A stretch of DNA of 51,768 bases from Dissulfuribacter thermophilus (GTDB taxonomy: Bacteria; Desulfobacterota; Dissulfuribacteria; Dissulfuribacterales; Dissulfuribacteraceae): NCBI RefSeq assembly GCF_001687335.1, contig NZ_MAGO01000014.1, positions 1-51,768 of the forward strand, given 5' to 3'. Of this stretch, positions 40,899 to 50,392 are shown piece after piece. Under the pieces are notes generated by a model. It was not told the origin of the DNA and ran no database searches. It saw only the letters and a list, made by a program, of their open reading frames with translations. Each line of letters begins with the position of its first letter. The stretch's first letter is position 1. Both the position numbers and the translations under genes were made by a program.

Positions 40899-42455
40899 AT
40901 GAAAAACGACCCCAAAAGTCAATTCATTCTGATACTTGACTTCGGCTCTCAGACCACTCAGCTGATTGCAAGGAGAGTCAGAGAGGCAAAGGTTTACTGC
41001 GAGATACACCCTTTTAATTTGCCAGTTTCAAAGATCCGTGAAATGGCCCCAAAGGGTATAATCCTCTCTGGTGGTCCTTCAAGTGTCTATGACAAAGAAG
41101 CCCCAAAGGTCGAAAAGGAGCTATTTGATCTAGGTTGTCCTATACTTGGCATCTGTTACGGGATGCAGCTCACCACCCACCTCTTTGGCGGAAGGGTCGA
41201 GAGGAGTGAAAAGAGGGAATATGGCCCAGCACAGATTGAGATAGTAAAAGACAGTCCATTGTTCAAGGGATTGAACGTTGGCTCTTCTACATACAAGGTT
41301 TGGATGAGCCATGGAGACAGGATTGAAGAACTGGCTCCAGGGTTCGTCTCCATTGCGAAGACCGAGTCAACCCCCTTTGCTGCCATCTCACACAGCGAAA
41401 GCCCCATCTATGGCGTACAGTTTCACCCAGAGGTTGTACACACTGAAATCGGCACTGATCTCATACGAAATTTTCTCTTTGAGATCTGTAATTGTGAACC
41501 CATCTGGGACATGCACTCCTTTGTGGAGATGGCCACTCGCGAGATAAGGGAAAAGGTAGGCAATGGTAGGTGCATCTGCGCCCTTTCAGGAGGAGTTGAC
41601 TCCACAGTAACTGCCCTTCTCGTCTCAAGGGCCATAGGAGACAACCTCACCTCTATATTCGTTAACAATGGCTTTTTGAGAAAAAACGAGGCGGAAACAG
41701 TACTCTCGTTTCTCAAAAAATTGGGACTAAAGGTAGATTATGTTGACGCCTCGTCGAGGTTCCTTGAGAAACTTAAAGGCGTTGTTGATCCAGAGAAAAA
41801 AAGAAAGATCATCGGTGAAGAGTTTATAAAGATATTTGAGGAAGAGGCCAAAAGGATCGGCAAAGTAGAGTTCCTAGCTCAAGGGACCCTATATCCTGAT
41901 GTCATAGAAAGTGTTTCGTTCAAAGGGCCTTCTGCTACCATCAAGAGTCACCACAATGTCGGTGGGCTTCCAGAGGTAATGAAGCTCGATCTCGTAGAAC
42001 CCTTAAGGGAACTCTTTAAAGACGAAGTCAGAGAACTCGCCCTCGAACTCGGCATGCCAGAAGAACTAGTCTGGAGGCATCCATTCCCAGGACCTGGGCT
42101 CGCCATTAGGATACTCGGTGAGATCACAGAAGACAGACTCAGAATTTTGAGGGAGGCAGACGCTATCGTCATAGAAGAGTTAAAAAAGAGCGGATGGTAC
42201 AGAAAGGTATGGCAGGGATTTGCAGTGCTTCTTCCCATTAGGACCGTCGGTGTTATGGGAGATGAGAGGACATACGATCATGTTGTTGCTCTTAGGGTCG
42301 TAGACAGCGTTGATGCCATGACAGCAGACTGGACTCGACTTCCATACGATGTCCTTGCAAGACTTTCCATGCGCATAATAAACGAGGTAGATGGCGTAAA
42401 CAGAGTCTGCTATGACATAAGCTCGAAGCCACCTTCAACCATTGAATGGGAGTAA
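40899..42455 (+). CDS. guaA: GMP synthase (glutamine-hydrolysing)
   Basis: A 518-residue enzyme that aminates XMP to GMP with glutamine and ATP. The amidotransferase domain has the catalytic Cys in GICYGMQLT and the His/Glu pair in [15 protein letters not shown]. The ATP pyrophosphatase motif is SGGVDSTV. The dimerisation domain carries IKSHHNVGG and ends IIEW-type ([10 protein letters not shown]). The ATG at 40899 is chosen because TTAGGAGA is 8 bp upstream; an in-frame TTG two codons earlier is too close. A short hairpin AAACGC/GCGTTT sits between it and the M24 gene. Confidence 0.98.
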   Translation: MKNDPKSQFILILDFGSQTTQLIARRVREAKVYCEIHPFNLPVSKIREMAPKGIILSGGPSSVYDKEAPKVEKELFDLGCPILGICYGMQLTTHLFGGRVERSEKREYGPAQIEIVKDSPLFKGLNVGSSTYKVWMSHGDRIEELAPGFVSIAKTESTPFAAISHSESPIYGVQFHPEVVHTEIGTDLIRNFLFEICNCEPIWDMHSFVEMATREIREKVGNGRCICALSGGVDSTVTALLVSRAIGDNLTSIFVNNGFLRKNEAETVLSFLKKLGLKVDYVDASSRFLEKLKGVVDPEKKRKIIGEEFIKIFEEEAKRIGKVEFLAQGTLYPDVIESVSFKGPSATIKSHHNVGGLPEVMKLDLVEPLRELFKDEVRELALELGMPEELVWRHPFPGPGLAIRILGEITEDRLRILREADAIVIEELKKSGWYRKVWQGFAVLLPIRTVGVMGDERTYDHVVALRVVDSVDAMTADWTRLPYDVLARLSMRIINEVDGVNRVCYDISSKPPSTIEWE

Positions 42456-42461
42456 CAAGAG

Positions 42462-45400
42462 ATGTTCACTCACCTTCATCTCCACACTGAATACAGCCTG
42501 CTTGATGGCGCCATAAGGCTAAAGGACCTCTTTCCCAAGGCAAAGGAGTATGGCTTTGAGGCCCTTGCAATGACGGATCATGGTAATATGTACGGGGCCT
42601 TAAACTTTTATGAAAACGCCATTTCCCATGGGATAAAACCCATCCTTGGTTGCGAGGTATATGTGGCGCCAAAGGGGATGAAGGATAAGAGTGCCAGAAG
42701 TTCCAGAGAGGCAGCCTATCACCTGGTACTCCTCGCAAAAGACCAAACAGGTTATAAGAACCTCTTAAAACTCGTCTCACTTGCTCACCTAGAGGGTTTT
42801 CACTACAAGCCACGAATAGACCTTGAGGCCCTTAAACAATACAACGAAGGCCTAATTGCACTGACTGCATGCCTCCACGGAGAGATCCCCCATAGCCTAC
42901 TTCGAGGTGGGCTCAAAGAGGCAGAAAAGACCTTTGAAAAATATGCGGCAATCTTTGGCGAGAGGCTCTATTTGGAACTTCAGGAAAATGGCATACCAGA
43001 ACAGAGGATAGTTAACGAAGGCCTCATGGAGCTGGCCCAAAAGAAGGGGGCTCCTCTGGTTGCAACAAATGACTGCCACTATTTTTCCAAAGACGATGCA
43101 GATGCGCACGATGTTCTCCTGTGCATACAGACCAACAAGACTGTAAACGATGAAGACAGGATGCGCTTTACCACAAGAGACCTCTACTTCACGTCTCCGG
43201 AAGAGATGGCAGAGCGCTTCCAGTACTGCCCCGAGGCATTGAAAAATACCTTGGACATTGCAAGACAGTGCAATGTAGAACTCGAGACAGGTAAGCATCA
43301 CTTTCCCAGATTCCCACTCAAAGAGGGCGAAACCTACGAAGAACGTTTTGAAAAACTCGCAAGAGACGGACTAAATGGGCGTCTAGAAGAGCTAGGTATC
43401 ACAGACAAAGAAGAAAGAGACAGATACAAAGAGCGGCTTGAATTTGAAATTAAGGTTATCAAGGAAAAGGGCTTTGCATCGTACTTTTTGATTGTTGCAG
43501 ACTTCATAAACTGGGCAAAATCACACGGCGTAGCAGTGGGGCCTGGAAGAGGATCAGCTGCAGGAAGCCTCGTGGCCTATGCCATGCGCATCACAGACAT
43601 CGACCCAGTAAAATACGGCCTGGTATTCGAGAGGTTTCTAAACGCTGAAAGGACCAGTCTGCCTGATATTGACGTTGACTTTTGTATGAAGCACAGAGAT
43701 AAGGTCCTTGAATATGTGGCCCAAAAGTATGGGGGAAGCAAGTACGTAGCCCAGATTGCCACCTTCGGAAGGATGAATGCCAGGGCAGTGATTAGAGATG
43801 TAGGTAGGGCCCTTGGATTTCCATATCAGAAGGTAGACAGAATTGCAAAGCTCATTCCAGAAGGCCTGGGCATAAATCTGTCCTCAGCATTGGAGCAGGA
43901 GCCAAGGCTAAAAAAACTTATTGAAGAAGACCCAGAGGTCTCTAAACTATTCTCTATTGCGCTTTCCCTTGAAGGCCTTCCACGACATTCGTCAACCCAT
44001 GCGGCTGGAGTAGTCATATCTGACAAACCCATAGTTGAATATCTCCCTCTGACCAAAGGCCAGGAAGGGGAAACATTGACCCAGTTCGACATGAAGTGCG
44101 TGGAAAAGGTTGGGCTCATAAAGTTCGACTTCCTGGGCCTAAAGACCTTGACCGTCATTGAAAACGCACTCAAGCTCATTGAAAAAAATACTGGGGAAAA
44201 AGTAGATATCTCAAGAATCCCCCTTGATGATCCAAAAACCTATGAGCTTCTTTGCAGAGGAGACACCATAGGGGTCTTCCAGCTTGAAAGTAGCGGTATG
44301 CAAGACCTTTTAAGGCGACTAAGGCCCTCTGAATTTACAGACCTCATAGCAGTTGTGGCCCTCTACAGACCAGGCCCCATGAAGAGCGGAATGGTGGATC
44401 AATACATCAAGGGCAAACATGGTGAGATAGAGGTCCAATATCTACTCCCAGAACTCGAACCTATTCTCAAAGAGACCTACGGGGTTATTGTCTACCAGGA
44501 ACAGGTAATGAAAATTGCCCAGGAGGTAGCAGGCTATAGCCTTGGTGAAGGAGACATCCTGCGGCGGGCCATGGGGAAAAAGATCCCTGAAGTCATGGAG
44601 GCCCAAAGAGAGAGATTTCTAGAGGGCGCTACCCAAAGAGGCGTAGACAGGGAAAAGGCGGAAAAACTCTTTCAGTTGATACAGGAATTCGCAGGCTACG
44701 GTTTTAATAAGAGCCACTCTGCATGTTATGCCCTCATCGCCTACCGAACAGCATGGCTCAAGACCCACTATCCAGTGGAATTTCTGGCGAGCCTACTTAC
44801 AAATGAACTTGGGAATACCGATGGCGTTTTAAAGTTTATAAGCGACTGTAAGGCCCGTGGAATCGGCATCTTTCCTCCTGACATAAATAAATGTGATGTG
44901 GATTTCACTGTAGAAAATGGAGGTATAAGGTTTGGTCTCTCTGCAGTAAAGAATCTCGGGACCAATGCCATAAAGTCCATTGTTGAGGAAAGGGAAAAAA
45001 ATGGTCCTTTCAAGGACTTTGAGGACTTTTTAAGGAGGATAGACCCACACAAGGTAAACAAGCGCTCCCTTGAAAGCCTTATCAAGTGCGGTGCCTTTGA
45101 TTCCCTTGGCTATAGGCGCGCTCAACTCATGAATATACTGGAAAAGGCAGTAGAATTTTCACAAAAGGCCAAAAAAGAAAGGACATCCGGACAAAAGAGT
45201 CTGTTTGGCGCATTGAACAGTTCATCCAAGAACAACAAACCCAGTGTAACGCTACTTGATATTCCCGACATTGACGAATGGAGTTCCTCAGAGCTTCTTG
45301 GTTATGAAAAAGAGGCCCTTGGATTCTTTATTAGTGGCCATCCTCTAGACCCTTATCTTAAGGAGATAAAAAAACTCACGCCATACAACACGGAATCCGT

Positions 45401-45929
45401 AAAGGGCGTGGAAGATGGCATGACAGTTGGACTGTGCGGTATCGTAAGGTCAAAAAAGGAGACAAAGACCAAAAAGGGAGAAAGGATGGCGTTTGTGGTC
45501 TTTGAAGACCAACTGGGCTCCTTGGAAGTCCTGTGTTTTCCTGAGTGTTATCAAAACCACAAGGCCCTTATAGACCTAGACGAACCGCTATGGGTAGAGG
45601 GAAAATTCAAAAAGGCAGATGACAGAGGAGATGCCAAAATAATCGCAGAAAAGTTTCTTCCCTTAGAAGAGGCCCTGCATCAAAGGGCTACTGGCGTAAT
45701 CATAGAGATTCACCATGACAAAGTCAAAGAAGACACCATGGAGAGATTGAAGGACGTCCTTGAGAGGCACCACGGCCAATATACTGCAAAGCTAGCCATC
45801 ACGATTGAAGGTAAAGGCCGGGTTGTATTGCAACTTCCGGATGAATATAATACCTCAATAGACAGTAGCCTAGCTAAGGATGTAGAGACTATCCTTGGAT
45901 ATCAGGCTGTTAGCGTTTTATACGCGTAA
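42462..45929 (+). CDS. dnaE: DNA polymerase III alpha subunit
   Basis: An 1155-residue replicative polymerase of the DnaE1 type. The N-terminal PHP domain starts FTHLHLHTEYSLLDGAIRL. The polymerase active site contains GPGRGSAAGSLVAYAMRITDIDP and LPDIDVDFCMKHRDKV (three acidic residues), and later VIVYQEQVMKIAQEVAGYSLGEGDILRRAMGKK and FAGYGFNKSHSACYALIAYRTAWLKTHYP. A C-terminal OB fold (GLCGIVRSKKETKTKKGERMAFVVFED) is present. Length is normal (E. coli 1160). It begins 6 bp after guaA, so the genes are co-transcribed. Confidence 0.98.
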   Translation: MFTHLHLHTEYSLLDGAIRLKDLFPKAKEYGFEALAMTDHGNMYGALNFYENAISHGIKPILGCEVYVAPKGMKDKSARSSREAAYHLVLLAKDQTGYKNLLKLVSLAHLEGFHYKPRIDLEALKQYNEGLIALTACLHGEIPHSLLRGGLKEAEKTFEKYAAIFGERLYLELQENGIPEQRIVNEGLMELAQKKGAPLVATNDCHYFSKDDADAHDVLLCIQTNKTVNDEDRMRFTTRDLYFTSPEEMAERFQYCPEALKNTLDIARQCNVELETGKHHFPRFPLKEGETYEERFEKLARDGLNGRLEELGITDKEERDRYKERLEFEIKVIKEKGFASYFLIVADFINWAKSHGVAVGPGRGSAAGSLVAYAMRITDIDPVKYGLVFERFLNAERTSLPDIDVDFCMKHRDKVLEYVAQKYGGSKYVAQIATFGRMNARAVIRDVGRALGFPYQKVDRIAKLIPEGLGINLSSALEQEPRLKKLIEEDPEVSKLFSIALSLEGLPRHSSTHAAGVVISDKPIVEYLPLTKGQEGETLTQFDMKCVEKVGLIKFDFLGLKTLTVIENALKLIEKNTGEKVDISRIPLDDPKTYELLCRGDTIGVFQLESSGMQDLLRRLRPSEFTDLIAVVALYRPGPMKSGMVDQYIKGKHGEIEVQYLLPELEPILKETYGVIVYQEQVMKIAQEVAGYSLGEGDILRRAMGKKIPEVMEAQRERFLEGATQRGVDREKAEKLFQLIQEFAGYGFNKSHSACYALIAYRTAWLKTHYPVEFLASLLTNELGNTDGVLKFISDCKARGIGIFPPDINKCDVDFTVENGGIRFGLSAVKNLGTNAIKSIVEEREKNGPFKDFEDFLRRIDPHKVNKRSLESLIKCGAFDSLGYRRAQLMNILEKAVEFSQKAKKERTSGQKSLFGALNSSSKNNKPSVTLLDIPDIDEWSSSELLGYEKEALGFFISGHPLDPYLKEIKKLTPYNTESVKGVEDGMTVGLCGIVRSKKETKTKKGERMAFVVFEDQLGSLEVLCFPECYQNHKALIDLDEPLWVEGKFKKADDRGDAKIIAEKFLPLEEALHQRATGVIIEIHHDKVKEDTMERLKDVLERHHGQYTAKLAITIEGKGRVVLQLPDEYNTSIDSSLAKDVETILGYQAVSVLYA

Positions 45930-45941
45930 TTGGAGGTTACT

Positions 45942-46499
45942 ATGAGCATTTATTTGGAAAAACCTGGCTATAAGAACACGGAAAACGTGATTAATATAGT
46001 GGTTGATGAATGCAAAAAAAGAGAAATAAAACAGGTAGTCGTTGCCTCAACCAAGGGAACCACCGGCCTCCTTGCTGCAAAGGCTCTAAAGGGATTGTCT
46101 GAAAAGACAGTGATCGTTACTCACAATTATGGTTTCAAAGAGCCTGATACCCTTGAAATGAGCCCTGAGACCAGGCAAGAAATAGAATCATTTGGGGCAA
46201 AGGTCTTTACTGGCACTATGGCCTTTAGAAACATCGGCACTGCTATCAGGGAAAAAACAGGATACTCTGAACAGGACCTGATAGCAAACACACTCAGGCT
46301 CTTTGGCCAGGGCATGAAGGTATGCGTAGAGATTGTATTGATGGCCCAGGATGCAGGGCTTATCGACTCTAGGGACTGCATTGCCATTGCAGGTACAGCC
46401 CATGGTGCAGATACCGCGGTAATTATCAAACCAGCACCATCAAACAGACTTTTCGACATAAAGGTCAGGGAAATACTCGTAAAACCAAGGGACTGGTAA
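45942..46499 (+). CDS. Pyruvate kinase alpha/beta (C-terminal) domain protein
   Basis: A 185-residue stand-alone domain resembling the C-terminal allosteric domain of pyruvate kinase, lacking the catalytic barrel. Motifs: IVVDECKKREIKQVVVASTKGTTGLLAAKAL, VIVTHNYGFKEPD, DLIANTLRLFGQGMKVCVEIVLMAQDAGLI and AIAGTAHGADTAVIIKPAP. Free-standing proteins of this type are annotated in many anaerobes without a known role. The ATG at 45942 is preferred because TTGGAGG lies 5 bp upstream; the earlier in-frame start at 45930 directly abuts the dnaE stop. A dispersed repeat copy follows it. Confidence 0.88.
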   Translation: MSIYLEKPGYKNTENVINIVVDECKKREIKQVVVASTKGTTGLLAAKALKGLSEKTVIVTHNYGFKEPDTLEMSPETRQEIESFGAKVFTGTMAFRNIGTAIREKTGYSEQDLIANTLRLFGQGMKVCVEIVLMAQDAGLIDSRDCIAIAGTAHGADTAVIIKPAPSNRLFDIKVREILVKPRDW

Positions 46500-46501
46500 T
46501 A

Positions 46502-46593
46502 AAAAGTGTTGAGTTTTGAGTTTTAAGTGTTGAGTTGAAGGAAAAGAACTTTGGAAGTTTTGAGTTTTGAGTGTTGAGTTGAAGGAAGGGAAC
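46502..46593 (-). repeat. 92-bp AACACTC/AAAACTC dispersed repeat, copy 2
   Basis: The reverse complement begins GTTCCCTTCCTTCAACTC and matches 14945-15036 at 83 of 92 positions without gaps. It fills nearly the whole gap between the pyruvate-kinase-like gene and smpB. Confidence 0.85.
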
Positions 46594-46609
46594 ATAAAAA
46601 GGTTGTTTT

Positions 46610-47080
46610 ATGGCGAAAAAAATAAATGACGGCATAAAGATTGTCTGCCAAAACAGGAAGGCCAGGCATCTATATCATATAGACGACACCATCGAGGCAG
46701 GAATGGTCCTTCTGGGCCCAGAGGTGAAGTCCCTCCGTGAAGGTAGGGCCAATCTCACTGATTCATATGTAGTTTTCAAAGGGGGAGAGGCCTGGTTACA
46801 AAATGTGCATATTACACCCTACAAGCACTCTTCTACCCACACCAGCCTCGATCCCACAAGGCCCAGGAAATTGCTCCTCCACAAACGAGAGATCAAACGT
46901 CTCTCAGGAAAGGTACAGGAACGTGGCTATACCTTAATACCGCTAAAAATTTATTTCAGGAATGGAAAGGCCAAGGTAGAACTCGCTCTCGCTAGGGGTA
47001 AGAAGCTCTATGATAAGCGAGAGGCACTGAAAAGAAGGGACCTAGATAGGGAACTGGCAAAAAAATTCAAAATAAAATAA
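46610..47080 (+). CDS. smpB: SsrA-binding protein SmpB
   Basis: A 156-residue RNA-binding protein required for trans-translation: it loads tmRNA on stalled ribosomes. Signatures: [75 protein letters not shown], and the basic C-terminal tail [29 protein letters not shown] that reads the mRNA channel. The tmRNA gene follows 62 bp downstream, so both partners are linked. The start ATG has a weak upstream AAAAGG. Normal length. Confidence 0.98.
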   Translation: MAKKINDGIKIVCQNRKARHLYHIDDTIEAGMVLLGPEVKSLREGRANLTDSYVVFKGGEAWLQNVHITPYKHSSTHTSLDPTRPRKLLLHKREIKRLSGKVQERGYTLIPLKIYFRNGKAKVELALARGKKLYDKREALKRRDLDRELAKKFKIK

Positions 47081-47087
47081 ACCCAGC

Positions 47088-47116
47088 TTGACACCAGGCA
47101 TACTAATCATTAGTTT
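47088..47116 (+). promoter_or_regulatory. Candidate sigma-70 promoter of ssrA
   Basis: TTGACA at 47088-47093, then a 17-bp spacer and TAGTTT at 47111-47116 as a poor -10 box. Initiation near 47124 would give a short 5' leader removed by RNase P before position 47143. Confidence 0.4.
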
Positions 47117-47142
47117 AGTGATACAAGATAAGCGTCCATACC

Positions 47143-47495
47143 GGGGGCGAATTGGATTCGACGGGGGTATGGAAGCTTAAGTGGCGTGCCGAGGCCCCGA
47201 ACCTCGTAAAAATCGGGAAAAAACACAAACGCCGACTCAGAATACGAGTACGCACTGGCTGCATAAGACAGCCAGCACTCATCTTAGCGCGCCTGCCCGC
47301 TAAGATTGGGTGACGGTCAGGCAGGATAGTCATTCCGGATCGCTTGCGTCTGGAATGGCGAACATTCAGCAAGCTAGCCTCATGTTCCCCTGCCTGGGTG
47401 GGGAGCATCAGGCGAATGTCAAGACCCAGGCTACGCACGTAGAAGCTTAAGTGGAATGCCTTCGGACGCGGGTTCGATTCCCGCCGCCTCCACCA
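47143..47495 (+). ncRNA. ssrA: Transfer-messenger RNA (tmRNA)
   Basis: A 353-nt tmRNA, one-piece form. The 5' end GGGGGCG pairs with CGCCTCC before the discriminator A and encoded CCA, a 7-bp acceptor stem with one G-U. The 5' box AATTGGATTCGACGGGG is diagnostic, and the T-arm GGTTCGATTCCC is intact. The tag reading frame is at about 47225-47266 and encodes NADSEYEYALAA before TAA; the resume codon is either the ACA or AAC just before it. ALAA is the usual protease-recognition end. Pseudoknot-forming segments lie between the tag and the 3' half. It works with the adjacent smpB in ribosome rescue. Downstream DNA is mobile in character. Confidence 0.97.
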
Positions 47496-47612
47496 ACAAA
47501 ATTCCATTATTACAATAAGTTACTTATTCCAACCCTACTTAAAATGCATACCACTTACCCACGAGCGATTCTCACCAAAACCTGAAACAAAGCTAGACTA
47601 TCGCTGGTGAGA

Positions 47613-48722
47613 TATTAATACCTACAAAAGTAAAGCCAGTAATTATGCCATTGTATAACAACATGAGGGATGCTTGAAAAATGAACGAATCAATGCCGGC
47701 ATCTTCTGCAACGATCTGCGGGCTCCCATCACTCTATTCTCTAAAGCTCTTTTGATACCACCAATGACCGGCTAACTTTGCGCTTCACATGGTTCCAAAC
47801 TTGCTCGTCTGGATTCAAGTCAGGACTATACGGAGGCAAATAGAATATCTCTAATTTCCCTTCTAAAGACGATACTAGCTCCCTTACCTTCTTGGAATGG
47901 TGAACTCTGTGATTGTCTAACATCAAAAAGATCTTCTGATCCATACCATTGACGAGACGTTTTAAAAAATCACAAAACACCTCTGCAGTTACAGAACCTT
48001 TAACAGTCATAAATCGAAAATGGCCCCTTGGGCTTATCGCTGATATCATGTTTAATGAAAAACATGCACCTGTGGACTTAACTACCGGGGGTTTTCCACG
48101 TTCACCCCACATTGTGCCTCTATGATAGTCAGAACGCACTCCGGATTCGTCTCCAAAAAATATTACTGCACCTTCTTTCTTGGCTCTGGCTTTTATCTTA
48201 GGATACTCTGTGGTTTTCCACTCATTTACCAAAGCCTTGTCTCTCTGAGTGGCTCTATAAAGGGGCCTCTGAGGACTAAAACCGAGGGTCTTTAAAATGC
48301 GACCTACTGATACCTCGCTTAAACTCACACCAAACTTCCTGAAAATCAGTTCTTTCACCATTGCCAACGTCCAAAGTGCAAATGGAAAATTTAGTTGTCT
48401 TGGGTCCTTGTCTCTTAGTGCTCTGGCCAACCATTGCAACTGACTTGCATTAAGCTTGGGCGGTCTCCCTGGAACAGGTTTGGCCTTCAATGCATCAAAG
48501 CCACCATAATGATACTTCTCAAGCCATCTGTAGATAGTCCGATGATTCATTCCATAAAAATCAGCAACATCTTCTGGCTTTTTGCCTTCAAGAACTTGCT
48601 GAACTGCTCTCATACGAATGGCTTCAAGGGTCTTATGATCAAGTTTTCTGCCGTCAAATTCTCTCTTACATTTCATAAAATTAATATACCATAAGTGGCT
48701 TTACTTTTGTAAGGTATTAATA
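47613..48722 (-). mobile_element. IS630-family insertion sequence
   Basis: About 1.1 kb, bounded by inverted repeats: the left end TATTAATACCTACAAAAG (47613 onward) matches the reverse complement of the right end TATTAATACCTTACAAAA, continuing GTAAAGCCA with one indel; about 25 bp in all. Ends are TA-rich, as expected for IS630 elements that duplicate TA. The single gene inside is a transposase on the minus strand. It lies 117 bp after the ssrA 3' end. Confidence 0.88.
47741..48676 (-). CDS. IS630-family transposase, C-terminus shifted out of frame
   Basis: A 311-residue DDE transposase. N-terminal helix-turn-helix region: EDVADFYGMNHRTIYRWLEKYHYGGFDALKAKPVPGRPPKL. Catalytic triad: Asp in IFFGDESGVR, Asp in IFLMLDNHRVHHS, Glu in PPYSPDLNPDEQVWNHVK. 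The frame stops early after SRSLVVSKEL. In the -1 frame the expected family ending continues (ENRVMGA and then MPALIRSFFKHPS) to a TAA at 47643, so about 33 C-terminal residues are lost by a one-base change or need a -1 frameshift. The catalytic core is complete; activity is uncertain. Confidence 0.9.
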   Translation of the reverse strand: MKCKREFDGRKLDHKTLEAIRMRAVQQVLEGKKPEDVADFYGMNHRTIYRWLEKYHYGGFDALKAKPVPGRPPKLNASQLQWLARALRDKDPRQLNFPFALWTLAMVKELIFRKFGVSLSEVSVGRILKTLGFSPQRPLYRATQRDKALVNEWKTTEYPKIKARAKKEGAVIFFGDESGVRSDYHRGTMWGERGKPPVVKSTGACFSLNMISAISPRGHFRFMTVKGSVTAEVFCDFLKRLVNGMDQKIFLMLDNHRVHHSKKVRELVSSLEGKLEIFYLPPYSPDLNPDEQVWNHVKRKVSRSLVVSKEL

Positions 48723-48723
48723 A

Positions 48724-48896
48724 TTGATAAGAATATGTTGAAACATGAGATGAGGTTGTTATAAAATAGAAAAAATAAGGATGGAGTTCGGGGCCCCAGA
48801 GTTTCCGACGATTTTCCTGTAACTAGATCGTTTAAGGGAAATAGATTTCCGGAAAGGAATCAGGCTGGAAAATATATTTTTATACAGACGCGTTAA
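48724..48896 (+). repeat. ~173-bp direct repeat, copy 1
   Basis: Begins TTGATAAGAATATGTTGAAA immediately next to the IS630 right end. It is nearly identical to 51099-51274; 75 consecutive bases starting CAGAGTTTCCGACG (48802-48876 region) are the same in both. It contains the palindrome TTTCCGGAAA. Confidence 0.85.
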
Positions 48897-49000
48897 ACCA
48901 AAGAATAGCGATCGCGATATCCCATTTATTAAAGAAACATCGAGTAAAATTAAGTAAAGAAGCAGAATAGCAAATTCACAATCACGAGTAAATACAAACC

Positions 49001-50392
49001 ATGCGACTATATCTGATCAATCCATCAAACCCGCTTGTCAGCATCGTCAACCTCAAGGAGAGCTGTTGGAACCGTTACCGTGTATGGAAACCTCTCGGCC
49101 TTATGGTTCTCGCTGGCAAGACCCTACCAGAGTGGGAAATCACGATCGTGGACGAGAATCTCGGAGTTCCCAACTATCAAGCCATGCCTCGGCCGGATCT
49201 TGTGGGCATTACTGCTTTCACCTCACAGGCACCACGCGCCTATGAAGTGGCTGCGTACTTCCGGAATATGGGCATACCCGTCGTCATGGGTGGTATTCAT
49301 GCAACCATGTGCCTGGATGAGGCCATGGAACGCGTGGATTCAGTTGTTACGGGGGAAGCCGATAGTATCTGGCAGCAGGTCCTGAAGGACGCCCGACATG
49401 GCAACCTGAAGCGCCGGTATGACGGGGGGCTTGCCGAGATAAGTGATATCCCACTCGCCCGCCATGATTTGCTGACTGGGAGATATGCCTTTGGGGCCAT
49501 TCAGACAACACGCGGCTGTCCTTTGAACTGCAATTTCTGTAGCGTGACGGCGTTTAACGGAGTCCGCTACCGGCAACGCCCTATTCCGGATGTCTTGCGG
49601 GAATTTCAGTCTATTCGTGATAAACGTGTTCTAGTGGTGGACGACAATCTCATCGGCACACGTCCTGAACACATCAGCCGCGCAAAGGACTTGTTCCGCG
49701 CTATGGCACAGGCGAACTTGCAAAAGGAATGGGTTGCCCAGGTCACCATTAACTTCGCCGATGACGATGAACTTCTGGCGTTGGCTGCGAAGGCCGGGTG
49801 CAGAGGCGTATTTATCGGTTTTGAGTCCCCCGATCCGGAAGGGCTTGTGGAGCTCGGCAAGAGATTCAACCTTCGTAAAGGCCAGGACTTCCGCGCCTCC
49901 GTACGACGCATACAACGGCATAACATTCTGGTAGTGGGGTCTTTTATCATCGGTTTGGACGCACACAAACCGGGCATCGGTAAACGTGTGGCCGAAGCGG
50001 CCAGTCAGTATGGTGTGGACAATCTCAACGTGCTGTTCTTGACGCCCTTGCCTGGTACGCGCCTGTGGAAGCAGATGAAAACGGAGGATCGCATCGCCCT
50101 TGATTCGTTCCCAGAACACTGGAAATACTACACGCTGACCTTCCCAGTGGCCAAATATAAGCATTTTTCCCTGGACGTTATCATCGAAGAAATGCTTTCC
50201 TGCGACCGGGACTTCTACTCCATGTCGCGCATTATGCGCAGGGTGTGGGGCAACTTGTGGCAAGGCCGCCAACCGCTGATCACCTTGATTGGCAATCTAT
50301 CATACAGGAGCAATTTCCGGCTGAACTGTAAGGCATACGCGGACTTCAAGCGAAACTGGGGCGATAGACATAATTGTATAAAGGAATCATGA
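49001..50392 (+). CDS. B12-binding radical SAM protein
   Basis: A 463-residue enzyme. Residues 1-140 form a B12-binding Rossmann-like domain (MRLYLINPSNPL, LVGITAFTSQAPRAYEVAAYFRNMGIPVVMGGIHATMCLDEAMERVDSVVTGEAD; the canonical DxHxxG cobalamin motif is not obvious). The radical SAM [4Fe-4S] motif is TTRGCPLNCNFCSVTAFNG (CxxxCxxC), followed by GVFIGFESPDPEGL and LPGTRLWKQM. It resembles the B12/radical-SAM group found in lipid, bacteriochlorophyll and natural-product tailoring. Codon use and GC (sampled lines about 48-58 percent) are higher than the flanking DNA, suggesting transfer. No partner genes are adjacent; reaction unknown. No clear ribosome site. Confidence 0.88.
   Translation: MRLYLINPSNPLVSIVNLKESCWNRYRVWKPLGLMVLAGKTLPEWEITIVDENLGVPNYQAMPRPDLVGITAFTSQAPRAYEVAAYFRNMGIPVVMGGIHATMCLDEAMERVDSVVTGEADSIWQQVLKDARHGNLKRRYDGGLAEISDIPLARHDLLTGRYAFGAIQTTRGCPLNCNFCSVTAFNGVRYRQRPIPDVLREFQSIRDKRVLVVDDNLIGTRPEHISRAKDLFRAMAQANLQKEWVAQVTINFADDDELLALAAKAGCRGVFIGFESPDPEGLVELGKRFNLRKGQDFRASVRRIQRHNILVVGSFIIGLDAHKPGIGKRVAEAASQYGVDNLNVLFLTPLPGTRLWKQMKTEDRIALDSFPEHWKYYTLTFPVAKYKHFSLDVIIEEMLSCDRDFYSMSRIMRRVWGNLWQGRQPLITLIGNLSYRSNFRLNCKAYADFKRNWGDRHNCIKES

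Noticed and set aside
47464-47495. Second copy (attR) of the ssrA 3' end within the window
   Set aside because: Scanning the downstream sequence by eye found no repeat of the last 20 bases of ssrA, so an integrated element cannot be delimited here.
47115-47507. 130-codon minus-strand frame
   Set aside because: It is antisense to the tmRNA gene; its WRRRESNPRP-type sequence is a well-known false translation of RNA-gene ends.
48908-48916. GCGATCGC octamer reminiscent of cyanobacterial HIP1
   Set aside because: A single occurrence in AT-rich flanking DNA is not evidence of the HIP1 repeat or of cyanobacterial origin.
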